DNA of 64,000 nt from an uncultured Treponema sp. Its GTDB lineage: Bacteria; Spirochaetota; Spirochaetia; Treponematales; Treponemataceae. The notes beneath the pieces are model-generated. The model made no database searches. It was not told the origin of the DNA and worked only from the letters and a program-made list of their open reading frames with translations. The DNA lies in the NCBI GenBank assembly GCA_949299755.1, contig CASGBA010000001.1, positions 62,001 to 126,000 on the forward strand, given 5' to 3'. Positions within the stretch are counted from its first letter, which is position 1. Every line of letters begins with the position of its first letter. Position numbers and translations under genes: made by a program. Below, in pieces: positions 50,298 through 59,534 of the stretch.

Positions 50298-51740
50298 CTA
50301 AAACTGAAAATATATAAATGGAGCCACGGCTGACATTCCAAAAATATTCAAAGAGGAGAAAAATACAGCCAAAAGGATAATTTTTACAAAAACCGGCATC
50401 AGCTGCCAAGCCCTGAAAAAAGCATCCCGTATTTTATCCGGTATAAAATGAATGGCAATTCCCAGCACAACAAGTATGCTTGCCAACGGAGTAATAAATT
50501 CCACGTTTCCATGGAAATTTACAAGAGCCTTAAACCAATCTCCTATTTCATTCATGGAAGAGGAACGGAAAACCACCCAGCTCACCACAGTAAACAAAAA
50601 CGTAACCAGGGTTTGAAAGATAAGGGACAATATTTTTCCGGGGGATTTAGTCCCGTATCCGGATATACGCTCAACGGACAGCGCGGTTCCCTGCATTACA
50701 CCCCACAACAGGAATGTCCATGAGGATCCGTGCCAAAGTCCTCCCAAAACCATAGTAAAAAACAAGGCGCATACAGTCCTTCCCAAACCAAACCTGGAGC
50801 CGCCCATACTGAAGTACAAATAATTGCGCAACCAAGAAGAAAAAGTAATATGCCAGCGTTTCCAGAATTCAGTTACTGAAAAGGAAGCATAAGGCCGGTA
50901 AAAATTTTCCGGCGTGTCAAAACCGATGAGAAGGGCGGCGGCGACAGCCAGATCACTGTATCCGGAAAAGTCACAGTAAATGACTACGGTATAGGACAGG
51001 GCGGCGAAAATGGCGTCCGCAGAATGCACTGCCGCCAAATCTGAAAAAACCGGAGTTACAACCAGCGTCGAAAGAAAATTTGAAAACACCAGTTTTTTCA
51101 TAAGTCCTGAAACAATAAGAACGGCCGCCCTGTCAAATTTCACAGGCTTTGAGCCGGGTTCAACTCCGGCACAAAGACATGAAGGCAGGGCAGGAAAAAA
51201 ATCCGAAGCGTGGACTATGGGACCGGAAGCCACCTGTGGAAAAAAAGAAACGTATAAAAGTACATCAGAGAATTTTTTTGACGCCTGAATTTTACACAGG
51301 TAAATATCGAAAACATAACTCATTGCCTTAAAAGTATAAAAAGAAATACCGAGTGGCATAACAACAGATAAAACAGGCAACAACCAGGGTTCAGCGCCAC
51401 TTCCGGCGGAAAAATGAAGAATAAGGGAGTTAACCTGTCCGGCAAAGAAATTATAGTATTTGAAAAACCCCAGAATCAGGATATTAAATGCTACGGATAA
51501 AATCAGGAAAATTTTCCTGTGGATATGTTCCCGGTTATTCCCTATTAACAATCCGAAAGCGTAATTCGCGGCGGCGGAAAAAAAGATCAGGAAATAAAAC
51601 CGCCAATCCCAGAAGGCATAGAATACAAAATTTGCCGCCAACAGAAAAATCCGTCTGGTTCCCGGGGTACGGAAAACATACCAAAAGCCCGCAAAAACAA
51701 CGAGAAAAAACAATAAAAAAGAAAAAGTAGGAAAAAGCAT
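50298..51740 (-). CDS. MBOAT family membrane O-acyltransferase (AlgI/DltB-like)
   Basis: 480 aa from ATG 51740 (MLFPTFSFLLFF, the usual MBOAT opening). An ORF extension upstream overlaps the ligase gene and was rejected. About ten hydrophobic segments contain YCDFSGYSDLAVAAALLIGF, PYASFSVTEFWKRWHITFSS, WLRNYLYFSMGGSR and the catalytic histidine in GLWHGSSWTFLLWG. It moves acyl groups across or at the inner membrane to a secreted polymer, with the neighbouring SGNH protein as likely partner. Gap to the upstream acyl-CoA ligase is 34 bases. Confidence 0.9.
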   Translation of the reverse strand: MLFPTFSFLLFFLVVFAGFWYVFRTPGTRRIFLLAANFVFYAFWDWRFYFLIFFSAAANYAFGLLIGNNREHIHRKIFLILSVAFNILILGFFKYYNFFAGQVNSLILHFSAGSGAEPWLLPVLSVVMPLGISFYTFKAMSYVFDIYLCKIQASKKFSDVLLYVSFFPQVASGPIVHASDFFPALPSCLCAGVEPGSKPVKFDRAAVLIVSGLMKKLVFSNFLSTLVVTPVFSDLAAVHSADAIFAALSYTVVIYCDFSGYSDLAVAAALLIGFDTPENFYRPYASFSVTEFWKRWHITFSSWLRNYLYFSMGGSRFGLGRTVCALFFTMVLGGLWHGSSWTFLLWGVMQGTALSVERISGYGTKSPGKILSLIFQTLVTFLFTVVSWVVFRSSSMNEIGDWFKALVNFHGNVEFITPLASILVVLGIAIHFIPDKIRDAFFRAWQLMPVFVKIILLAVFFSSLNIFGMSAVAPFIYFQF

Positions 51741-51774
51741 CCGGGGAACAGTTTGCCTTATGGACTGGATTTGG

Positions 51775-53493
51775 TCAACTGTTTTCCTGCCCGGCTTTTT
51801 TATTCCGCAGCTCCTTACGCATAATCTTTCCGCTGGTGGTTTTTGGCAGGGAATCCACAAAGTCAATTATACGCGGGTATTTATAGGGAGCGGTCATTTC
51901 CTTGACAAAGCGCTTTATGTCCACCGCCAAATCCTCATTTCCAGGCTTGTAATCAGCTGTCAGGACAATGGTAGCTTTTACAACCTGACCCCTTACCGGA
52001 TCAGGTTCCCCGGTTACAGCACATTCCAGTACCGCCGGATGCTTTATTAAAACGCTCTCAACCTCAAATGTTCCTATACGGTAACCGGAACATTTTATTA
52101 CATCATCACACCGGCCCACAAACCAGTAATAACCATCCTCATCACGCCAGGCTGTATCCCCCGTATAATAATAACCGTTATGGAAAGCTTCGGCGGTTTT
52201 TTCAGGATCACCGTAATATTCGCAAACCAGTCCGGGGAACCGTCCGTCCGTATCGGGAAATTTTTCCTTGTCCAGCTTAAAACAAATCTGTCCCACAACG
52301 GCGTTCCCCACCTCCTCGTCTTCATCATTAAGGAGGCAGATGTTGTAATAGGGTGCGGGCTTACCAATGGAACCGGGCTTTATCGGCTGATCATCAAAGT
52401 TGAAAAGGGAAACGGTTGTTTCACTCTGCCCGAAACCTTCGGTTATTTCAAGGCCTGTTATTTTTTTCCACTGGTTGAAAACCTCTTCGGAAAGGGGTTC
52501 CCCGGCTGTGGAACAATGGGTCAGGGAAGAAAAATCTATACCGGATAAATCCTCTTTTATAAGAAAACGGTAAATAGTAGGCGGAGCGCAGAAAGTGGTT
52601 ACCCGGTGTTTTTGAACCTGATGCAGCAAATCAATGGGTTTAAATCTGGAATGATAATCGTAAACAAAAAGAGCTGTTTCGCAAATCCATTGACCGTAAA
52701 GTCTTCCCCAGGAAGTCTTCGCCCAACCGGTATCCGCCACGGTAAGATGGAGCCCTCCCTTTGACACGTGTTGCCAATATTTTGCGGTGGTAATGTGCCC
52801 CAGTGGATAAAGGAAATCATGTATGGCCAGCTTGGGATGGCTCGTCGTTCCCGAAGTGAAATAGCCGAGCATATAGTCATTGTTTGAAGAAACCTGTTCC
52901 CTGGGTAAAACCGGGAATGGCGGCGCATTTTCACAGCCGGTCGTAAAATCAACCCAGCCTTCAGGAAGATTCTCCACAGCCTTTTCCACTCCGAATTCAT
53001 TCACCAGGGCACATACCTTCAGGGTCGGGGATCCGGATCTGGATTCGTCTATGTGTTTCACCACATCGGGGACATTCACCGCCACAATCATCTTAATCGA
53101 AGCGGCATTATTCCTGTAAATCAAGTCCTCCTTTGTGAGCATATGTGTAGCAGGCACCGCCACAGCACCGATTTTATGGAGGGCTATCATGCTTATCCAG
53201 AATTCATAACGCCGCTGTAGAATCAGCATCACAAAATCGCCACGTTTTACCCCGCACTGCATGAAGAAAGATGCAGCCTTGTCCGACAATTCCTTCATTT
53301 TACCGAAGGTGATTTCATAATATTCGTCTTCGTCATTTGTCCATACCAGAGCGAGAGCATCCGGAGTTTTTTCCGCGATTTTATCCATAACGTCATACCC
53401 GAAATTAAAGTTTTCCGGTATTTTTAATTCGTAGTTCTGAATAAAATCCTTGTAAGATGAAAATTCAGTGCGCGCTAAAAAAATCTCTTCCAT
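51775..53493 (-). CDS. AMP-forming acyl-CoA synthetase, ligase 1
   Basis: 572 aa ANL-superfamily enzyme. P-loop-like YFTSGTTSHPKLAIHD, the aromatic motif GFGQSETTV (A5), YYTGDTAWRDEDGYYWFVGR (A7/A8) with DDVIKCSGYRIGTFEVE, and the catalytic lysine in LPKTTSGKIMRKEL. The layout is of the short- to medium-chain (ACSM/acetate-like) branch. It activates a carboxylic acid to acyl-CoA through acyl-AMP. It is a close paralogue of ligase 2 and follows an XRE-cupin regulator by 28 bases. Acid specificity cannot be read. Confidence 0.9.
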   Translation of the reverse strand: MEEIFLARTEFSSYKDFIQNYELKIPENFNFGYDVMDKIAEKTPDALALVWTNDEDEYYEITFGKMKELSDKAASFFMQCGVKRGDFVMLILQRRYEFWISMIALHKIGAVAVPATHMLTKEDLIYRNNAASIKMIVAVNVPDVVKHIDESRSGSPTLKVCALVNEFGVEKAVENLPEGWVDFTTGCENAPPFPVLPREQVSSNNDYMLGYFTSGTTSHPKLAIHDFLYPLGHITTAKYWQHVSKGGLHLTVADTGWAKTSWGRLYGQWICETALFVYDYHSRFKPIDLLHQVQKHRVTTFCAPPTIYRFLIKEDLSGIDFSSLTHCSTAGEPLSEEVFNQWKKITGLEITEGFGQSETTVSLFNFDDQPIKPGSIGKPAPYYNICLLNDEDEEVGNAVVGQICFKLDKEKFPDTDGRFPGLVCEYYGDPEKTAEAFHNGYYYTGDTAWRDEDGYYWFVGRCDDVIKCSGYRIGTFEVESVLIKHPAVLECAVTGEPDPVRGQVVKATIVLTADYKPGNEDLAVDIKRFVKEMTAPYKYPRIIDFVDSLPKTTSGKIMRKELRNKKAGQENS

Positions 53494-53521
53494 GTTTTAT
53501 CTGTTAATCCCCGGAACATTA

Positions 53522-54073
53522 TTACAGAATGATAGTTATAAATCTACAACGCTTGTCATCCGCATTCTGCATCCCGTGGGGTTTTGAAGAATCAAAATAA
53601 AGGGCATCCCCTTCTTTCAGGATAATCTCATTGTCCCCGATGACAATACGGACGGTACCTTCAATCACATAATTGAATTCCTGCCCGGGATGGGTCGTGA
53701 AATGAATTTCAGGGATGTCCCCGGGATTTATTGTGACCAAAAAAGGATCTGCCTTCCGGTTAGCGAAACCGTAAGCCAGGGACTCAAAATGGTAATCCGC
53801 CAAACGGTCAACCGCAATCCCCTTGTCCTTTTCAGTCACAAAAAAAGAAACTGTATGGGGTTCCTCTCCGGAAATGAATGAAGTTAAATCCACATTATAT
53901 TTCTTTCCCATGCAGAACATGACGCTCAGGGGAATGTCAACTTCCCCGGATTCATAACGCATATATTCTTTGGGTGAAATTCCACAGACATTGGCGGCGG
54001 TTTCTATTGATATGTCCAGCATATCACGCAACCCCTTCAATCTGTCGGCAACAGCTTTAATTTCTGCATTCAT
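53522..54073 (-). CDS. XRE-cupin transcriptional regulator 1
   Basis: 183 aa. N-terminal XRE helix-turn-helix (LKGLRDMLDISIETAANVCG, ISPKEYMRYESGEVDIPL), then a cupin_2 domain with IHFTTHPGQEFNYVIEGTVR, containing the metal-type His/Glu set, and the second His in SSKPHGMQ. It should bind DNA and a small ligand. It lies 28 bases upstream of ligase 1 and resembles regulator 2 closely along its whole length. Ligand and target unknown; control of the adjacent ligase is the simplest reading. Confidence 0.87.
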   Translation of the reverse strand: MNAEIKAVADRLKGLRDMLDISIETAANVCGISPKEYMRYESGEVDIPLSVMFCMGKKYNVDLTSFISGEEPHTVSFFVTEKDKGIAVDRLADYHFESLAYGFANRKADPFLVTINPGDIPEIHFTTHPGQEFNYVIEGTVRIVIGDNEIILKEGDALYFDSSKPHGMQNADDKRCRFITIIL

Positions 54074-54102
54074 TCCCTAACTCCTTTACAGCTTGGATAA
54101 TT

Positions 54103-55860
54103 TCAGTTTTTTGCCCGGATTTCCCTGCGCTTTATTTTTCCACTGATTGTTTTAGGCAATTCGTCAACGAATTCCACAATACGCGGGTACTTGTAAGGCG
54201 CGGTTGTTTCCTTCACAAAACGTTGGATATCCTTTTTCAATTCGTCATCACCGGGTTTGAAAGACTCCGTGAGCACAATGGTAGCTTTCACCACCTGTCC
54301 CCGGACAGGATCCGGAGCGGCTGTCACGGCGCATTCAAGGACAGAGGGATGCTGCATAAGAACACTTTCAACCTCAAAGGTTCCTATCCTGTATCCAGAA
54401 CATTTTATAACATCATCGCTGCGTCCTGTAAACCAGAAAAATCCGTCCTCGTCACGCCAGGCTGTATCCCCGGTGAAATAATAACCGTTGCGGATAACCT
54501 CTTTTGTTTTTTCCTCATCCCGGAAATATTCCAGGAAAAGACCGGGGAAGGTGGGGCGGCCGTTGAAACTGCCGTATTCCCTGCTTCCATCCCCTTCCAG
54601 AGGAAAGGCTATTTCACCTACTTCACCGTCTTCGCATTCCCTGCCCTCATCATTGAGCAGGACACAGTTATAATAGGGCGCCGGTTTCCCGATTGAACCA
54701 GGTTTTACCTTCTCGTGCCCGAAATTAAGCAGGGACAGGGTTGTTTCAGTCTGCCCGAATCCTTCTTTTAATTCAAGACCCGTAATATCAAACCATTTGC
54801 GGAAAACTTCCTCAGAAAGAGGTTCTCCGGCGGTGGAACAATGCTCCAAGGATGACAGATCGAACTTGGAAAGATCCTCTTGAATAAGGAAGCGGTATAT
54901 GGTAGGCGGAGCACAAAAGGAGGTTATTTTATATTCTTCAATTTTGTGGATTAAATCTATGGGTTTGAATCTGGCATGGTAATCATAAACAAAAACGGCA
55001 CATTCGCAGATAAACTGACCATACAGTTTCCCCCACACAGCCTTTCCCCATCCCGTATCCGCGACGGTAAGATGAAGTCCGCCTTTTTTCACCTGCTGCC
55101 AATATTTGGCGGTAACTATGTGTCCCAGAGGATAGGTGAAATCATGGGCTACAAGCTTCGGATGGCTGGTTGTGCCGGAGGTAAAATAAGCAAGCATTAT
55201 ATCGTTGTTTTCATTCACCTTGTTTCTGTCGGGAGCTTTAAAAGCCGGAGCGGATGCGGCGCCTGTGGTAAAATCCAGCCATCCGTCTGGAAGGGTTGAA
55301 GCCGGATGTTCCGTACCGTCAGGGGAAACGCAAGCCTGTCCTGATGGCACATCAATACCGTGGGCATTGACGGCGATGCGTATTTTCAGTGAAGGTGAAA
55401 CAGGAAGACTGCCGTCAACGTGCTTAAGGATGTCGCCGTCATTAACCGCAATGACGGCTTTTATGCTGGCGGCATTATTGCGGTATTCGATGTCTTCCCG
55501 GGTAAGCATATGGGTTGCCGGAATTACGGAAGCCCCTAATTTGTGTAGAGCCAGAATCGAAATCCAAAATTCATAACGGCGTTGGAGGATAAGCATGACC
55601 ATATCCCCGCGACCGATCCCACAGGACTGGAAAAACGAAGCGGCGGCGTCTGTCCTTTCTTTCAGCTCGGCATAGGTGAATTCCCTGAAAAAGCCTTCGT
55701 CATTTGTCCAAACAAGGGCACGGTTACCGGGGATTTTCCCGGCAAGGACATCCATAACATCATAGGCAAAATTAAAATGCTCAGGAACATTCACCTTATA
55801 GTTTTTGAAAAAATCGTCATAGGAATCAAATTCGGTCCGGGGTAAAAACACTTCTTCCAT
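54103..55860 (-). CDS. AMP-forming acyl-CoA synthetase, ligase 2
   Basis: 585 aa, same architecture as ligase 1 and similar throughout. AYFTSGTTSHPKLVAHD, GFGQTETTL, YYFTGDTAWRDEDGFFWFTGR, CSGYRIGTFEVESVLMQHP and LPKTISGKIKRREI mark the A3 to A10 motifs. It differs by two short insertions, around residue 165-185 and 390-400. Together with ligase 1 and their regulators this looks like a tandem duplication. Gap to the XRE-cupin regulator before it is 66 bases. Confidence 0.9.
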   Translation of the reverse strand: MEEVFLPRTEFDSYDDFFKNYKVNVPEHFNFAYDVMDVLAGKIPGNRALVWTNDEGFFREFTYAELKERTDAAASFFQSCGIGRGDMVMLILQRRYEFWISILALHKLGASVIPATHMLTREDIEYRNNAASIKAVIAVNDGDILKHVDGSLPVSPSLKIRIAVNAHGIDVPSGQACVSPDGTEHPASTLPDGWLDFTTGAASAPAFKAPDRNKVNENNDIMLAYFTSGTTSHPKLVAHDFTYPLGHIVTAKYWQQVKKGGLHLTVADTGWGKAVWGKLYGQFICECAVFVYDYHARFKPIDLIHKIEEYKITSFCAPPTIYRFLIQEDLSKFDLSSLEHCSTAGEPLSEEVFRKWFDITGLELKEGFGQTETTLSLLNFGHEKVKPGSIGKPAPYYNCVLLNDEGRECEDGEVGEIAFPLEGDGSREYGSFNGRPTFPGLFLEYFRDEEKTKEVIRNGYYFTGDTAWRDEDGFFWFTGRSDDVIKCSGYRIGTFEVESVLMQHPSVLECAVTAAPDPVRGQVVKATIVLTESFKPGDDELKKDIQRFVKETTAPYKYPRIVEFVDELPKTISGKIKRREIRAKN

Positions 55861-55926
55861 AATATATTCTCCATATAAATTATCATTGCAAACAGCGGCA
55901 TAAAATAAAGGAAAGAAACAGACAGC

Positions 55927-56478
55927 TTAAATTATTATTGCAAGAAACTTGGCGTTCTTTCCGTTTATGGCCTGCATACCGTGCATCTTTGTGGCATCAA
56001 AATAAAGGGAGTCACCCTCTTCCAAAATCATTTCTTTACCATCAACAATAATACGCATGGAGCCTTCAATCATGTAATTGAATTCATGACCGGGATGGGA
56101 ATTAAAATGAATTTCCTTTGTTTCCTCAGGTGTTATTGTCACCATAAACGGTTCCGCCTTGCGGTTCATGAAACCATAGGCCAGGGACTGGTAACGGTAA
56201 TCCGCCCGCCGTTCCACGGATATTCCTTTGTCTTTTTTTGTGAGGAAATATGAATGCATATGGGGCTCGCCGCCGGAAATCAAGGTGGTGAGCTCAAAAC
56301 CGTATTTCTTTGCCATGCTGTGCAACACACTGACAGGAATATCTTTTGTCCCCGATTCATATTCAGTATATTGCTCCGGTGTAATCCCGCAAACAGAAGC
56401 GGCTTCCTCCACGGAAACATCAAGGACATCACGCAAACCTTTAAGACGGTCTGCGACTGCTTTTAATTCTTCGCTCAT
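55927..56478 (-). CDS. XRE-cupin transcriptional regulator 2
   Basis: 183 aa, the same length as regulator 1. The HTH region reads LKGLRDVLDVSVEEAASVCG and ITPEQYTEYESGTKDIPVSV; the cupin region has FNSHPGHEFNYMIEGSMRII and the second His in ATKMHGMQ. It precedes ligase 2. Differences from regulator 1 are scattered, as expected from an old duplication under selection. Confidence 0.87.
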   Translation of the reverse strand: MSEELKAVADRLKGLRDVLDVSVEEAASVCGITPEQYTEYESGTKDIPVSVLHSMAKKYGFELTTLISGGEPHMHSYFLTKKDKGISVERRADYRYQSLAYGFMNRKAEPFMVTITPEETKEIHFNSHPGHEFNYMIEGSMRIIVDGKEMILEEGDSLYFDATKMHGMQAINGKNAKFLAIII

Positions 56479-56521
56479 TTTACTCCTCCTCAGTCTATCT
56501 GCTTTCCTGAAAAGCAGGGAT

Positions 56522-58165
56522 TCATTCCAATCCGAGAACTTCCTTCCTGTACTTGGTTCCTATTTCAGTCAGTTTGAATTTCTGGATTTTTCCGGAACCG
56601 GTCATCGGGAATTCATCCATGAACATAACCAGTTGCGGGAATTTGTATTTCGCGATTTTACCCCGGCAGAATTCTATCACATCTTCTTCCGTGAGTTTTT
56701 TCCCCTCATGCAGGATAATAAAGGCACCGGTTATTTCCCCAAGCCTCTTATCCTTGACGGCAGCGACCTGTACATCCCGTATTTCCGGTATCTGGGAGAG
56801 GAACTCCTCAATTTCCCGGGGATAAATATTTTCACCGCCCCGGATAATCATGTCCTTTATGCGCCCGGTGATACGGTAATATCCGTCGGCATCCTTTACA
56901 CCCAAATCCCCTGAATGCAGGAAACCGTTGGAGTCAATTATTTCCGCGGTGGCCTCGGGCATTTTATAATACCCTTTCATTATATTATACCCCCGGCAAC
57001 ACATTTCACCTTGGACGCCCACCGGGCACTCTTCATTCGTTTCCGGATCCAGAACCTTGACTTCAATATCCGGAAGCTCTTTTCCTACTGTGGTTGCCCT
57101 GATTTCCGGCGGATCATCCGTACGGCTCTGGGTCATTCCCGGGGAAGTCTCCGTAAGACCGTAAACGCTGGTTATTTCCTTCATGTTCATTTTGTCCATA
57201 ACCTGCTTCATCAATTCCACAGGGCACAAAGAACCGGCCATGATTCCGGTGCGGAGGCTGGACATATCAAACATGTTGAACATGGGATGATTCAATTCAG
57301 CGATGAACATTGTGGGAACACCGTAAATTGCCGTGCATTTTTCTTTATGCACAGAGGCAAGGGCCACAAGGGGATCAAAGCTTTCAAGAAGGACATGGGT
57401 TGCGCCGTGGGTAAGGACAGCCATAACGCCCAGAACAATCCCGAAACAATGGAACAGGGGCACAGGCAGACAAACCCTCTCAGCGTTTGTATATTTCATG
57501 CACTCGCCGATTGAAAAACCGTTATTGACTATGTTCCTGCTTGTAAGCATAACTCCCTTGGGGAAGCCGGTTGTTCCGGAAGTGTACTGCATATTGACAA
57601 CGTCATTGCAGGTAGTCTCCGCCTCAATCCGGTGAATGATTTCCATATCGATGTGGGAACCGAGCAGCAACAATTCAGGAGTGGAATAAAGGCCGCGGAA
57701 TTTTTCCGGTCCCATGAATACCACATTCTTGAGGAACGGAAACCGCTGGGATTTAAGGCATCCCCTTTCATATTCATTTAATTCCGGAACAAGTTCTTTT
57801 ATCATGGAAACATAATTTGAGTCCTTCACTCCGTCCGAAAGACAGAGGGTTGTAAGATCCGACTGCTTGACAAGGTACTCCAGTTCATGGAGTTTGTAGC
57901 TTGTATTCACAGTGACAGCCACAGCCCCCAACCTGGCGCAGGCAAACATATAAGTGAGCCAGTCGGGAACATTTGTGGCCCAAATACCCACATGATCCCC
58001 TTTTCGAACCCCTATTGCATAAAGACCACGGGCCAAGTCATCAACCCGCATATCGAATTCTTTATATGTAAATCTCAAGTCCCTGTCAGAATAAACCATG
58101 AATTCATGATCAGGGTCGGCCTGTGTTTTTTCTCTTAAAACCTGATTCAAAGTCAACTCAATCAT
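56522..58165 (-). CDS. AMP-forming acyl-CoA synthetase, ligase 3 (FadD-like branch)
   Basis: 547 aa. Motifs are [68 protein letters not shown] and the catalytic lysine region [14 protein letters not shown]. This is the fatty-acyl-CoA synthase branch, distinct from ligases 1 and 2, and probably takes a longer or differently branched acid. It lies 43 bases after XRE-cupin regulator 3. Confidence 0.9.
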   Translation of the reverse strand: MIELTLNQVLREKTQADPDHEFMVYSDRDLRFTYKEFDMRVDDLARGLYAIGVRKGDHVGIWATNVPDWLTYMFACARLGAVAVTVNTSYKLHELEYLVKQSDLTTLCLSDGVKDSNYVSMIKELVPELNEYERGCLKSQRFPFLKNVVFMGPEKFRGLYSTPELLLLGSHIDMEIIHRIEAETTCNDVVNMQYTSGTTGFPKGVMLTSRNIVNNGFSIGECMKYTNAERVCLPVPLFHCFGIVLGVMAVLTHGATHVLLESFDPLVALASVHKEKCTAIYGVPTMFIAELNHPMFNMFDMSSLRTGIMAGSLCPVELMKQVMDKMNMKEITSVYGLTETSPGMTQSRTDDPPEIRATTVGKELPDIEVKVLDPETNEECPVGVQGEMCCRGYNIMKGYYKMPEATAEIIDSNGFLHSGDLGVKDADGYYRITGRIKDMIIRGGENIYPREIEEFLSQIPEIRDVQVAAVKDKRLGEITGAFIILHEGKKLTEEDVIEFCRGKIAKYKFPQLVMFMDEFPMTGSGKIQKFKLTEIGTKYRKEVLGLE

Positions 58166-58208
58166 ATATAAAACCCCTCAATTTAATTCTTGGATAAACA
58201 ATCCTGGC

Positions 58209-58799
58209 TTAAAAAGGAGTATAAATAACGGCGAGGATTTTCGCGTTTCCGTTATTTGAATGGACATGGTGGGCTACTATGGAGTCATAATAAATGCTGT
58301 CACCGGTCTCCAGCTCGTATTTATCTTTCCCGTAAATGACTTCGATTTTTCCTTCGAGAACATAAATGAATTCCTCTCCTTCGTGGGATGAAAGTTTTAC
58401 ATCCTCATGGGAGGATTCATATATATCTATGATGAACGGATCCATGTGCCGGTCAGCTTTGTTCTGGGAAAGGGAGAAAAAGTCCAAATCTGACGAGACA
58501 GCATTGCTTCTTTCAGAGAAACGGGTGACGTTTTTTTGGTTTTTCTTGTCCTTTTCACTGCCGCCACGGTTAACAACAGGCCCCAGATTCTCCTGGTCGT
58601 CCATGAAGGTTCCGAGCCTTACACCGAGAACACGGGCTATTTTGATGAGAGGAGTAAGCCCGGGAATAAGCTCCCCTTTTTCAATCCGCTCAATTCCCTC
58701 CGCGCTGAGATTAGTACGCTCGGAAACATCTTCGATAGACAGCTTTCTGGTTTCGCGGACAAGCTTTACTTTTTTCCCTATACGGTTTTTTTCACTCAT
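58209..58799 (-). CDS. XRE-cupin transcriptional regulator 3
   Basis: 196 aa. Basic HTH: GKKVKLVRETRKLSIEDVSE and TNLSAEGIERIEKGELIPGL; a short charged linker (RGGSEKDKKNQKNVTRF); cupin with HEGEEFIYVLEGKIEVIYG and the second His in SIVAHHVHS. More distant from regulators 1 and 2. It starts the regulator/ligase run. GGAGG is present before the ATG. Confidence 0.87.
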   Translation of the reverse strand: MSEKNRIGKKVKLVRETRKLSIEDVSERTNLSAEGIERIEKGELIPGLTPLIKIARVLGVRLGTFMDDQENLGPVVNRGGSEKDKKNQKNVTRFSERSNAVSSDLDFFSLSQNKADRHMDPFIIDIYESSHEDVKLSSHEGEEFIYVLEGKIEVIYGKDKYELETGDSIYYDSIVAHHVHSNNGNAKILAVIYTPF

Positions 58800-58933
58800 A
58801 ATACACCTCCGTGTTTTACTGGGTCGGAACTGAATTCAATCCGAAAAGATGAGTTATCTTTACACAACTTTAGTATTTATGCAATACCTTTAATATAATT
58901 AAAACAATATTTTCAGGAATTTCATGGACCAAC

Positions 58934-58962
58934 GGGGGAACCGTCCGCAACCGGCTTCCCCC
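58934..58962 (-). terminator. Hairpin after the vor operon
   Basis: GGGGGAA and TTCCCCC arms enclose a CCG/CGG inner pair. It lies 8 bases after the stop of the last vor gene, in the 171-base gap before regulator 3. There is no T-tract, so termination is probably incomplete. The rest of the gap is AT-rich and likely holds the promoter of the regulator 3 transcript; I cannot fix the hexamers with confidence. Confidence 0.5.
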
Positions 58963-58970
58963 GGAGATTT

Positions 58971-59522
58971 TTAACCTTTTATTTCGTAATCCTTGGAAAA
59001 AGCCGCCTCTATTGTGGCTATATTCAAAGAATTAAACTTCTTGTTGCGGGCGGAAATCGCTTCATCCAACGCATATTCAAAGGACTTGACCCCAACCATC
59101 CCGGGAACAACCTTCGCAAGGCAACCAAGGACAACCATATTGGCCCCCCTGTCATTACCACATTCGGAGGCAACATCGTTTGCAGGCAAAGCCAAAGTCC
59201 TTATGTCGTTCCGCTGGGGAGTGGTGTCTATAAGAGAACTGTTGTAAATAAGAAGCCCTCCTTTTTTCAACATCGGTTCAAATTTTGCCATTGAAGGTTT
59301 ATTCAAAGCGACCACAACATCCGGGTGCTCAATTACAGGGGAGGCAACCTCATCATCAGAAACAATGACGGAACAGTTGGCTGTACCCCCGCGCATTTCC
59401 GCACCGTAAGAGGGAATGTGGGAAACATTTTTGTCTTCGCTCATTCCCGCCAGGGCTAAAATTTTTCCAGCAAGGATTACACCCTGCCCCCCGAAACCGG
59501 CAAAAATTATTTCAGTAGTCAT
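58971..59522 (-). CDS. vorC: 2-oxoacid:ferredoxin oxidoreductase gamma subunit (VorC-like)
   Basis: 183 aa. The gamma-subunit fold is shown by IIFAGFGGQGVILAGKILAL at the N-terminus, YGAEMRGGTANCSVIVS, the central EHPDVVVALNKPSM and NMVVLGCLAKVVPG. It carries no metal site of its own and completes the catalytic core with the alpha and beta subunits coded upstream. Stop is 171 bases before regulator 3. Confidence 0.9.
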   Translation of the reverse strand: MTTEIIFAGFGGQGVILAGKILALAGMSEDKNVSHIPSYGAEMRGGTANCSVIVSDDEVASPVIEHPDVVVALNKPSMAKFEPMLKKGGLLIYNSSLIDTTPQRNDIRTLALPANDVASECGNDRGANMVVLGCLAKVVPGMVGVKSFEYALDEAISARNKKFNSLNIATIEAAFSKDYEIKG

Positions 59523-59534
59523 ATTATCTCCTGT

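Noticed and set aside
56228-57514. Plus-strand ORFs of about 200 codons opposite ligase 3 and regulator 2
   Set aside because: Shadow frames of well-supported genes.
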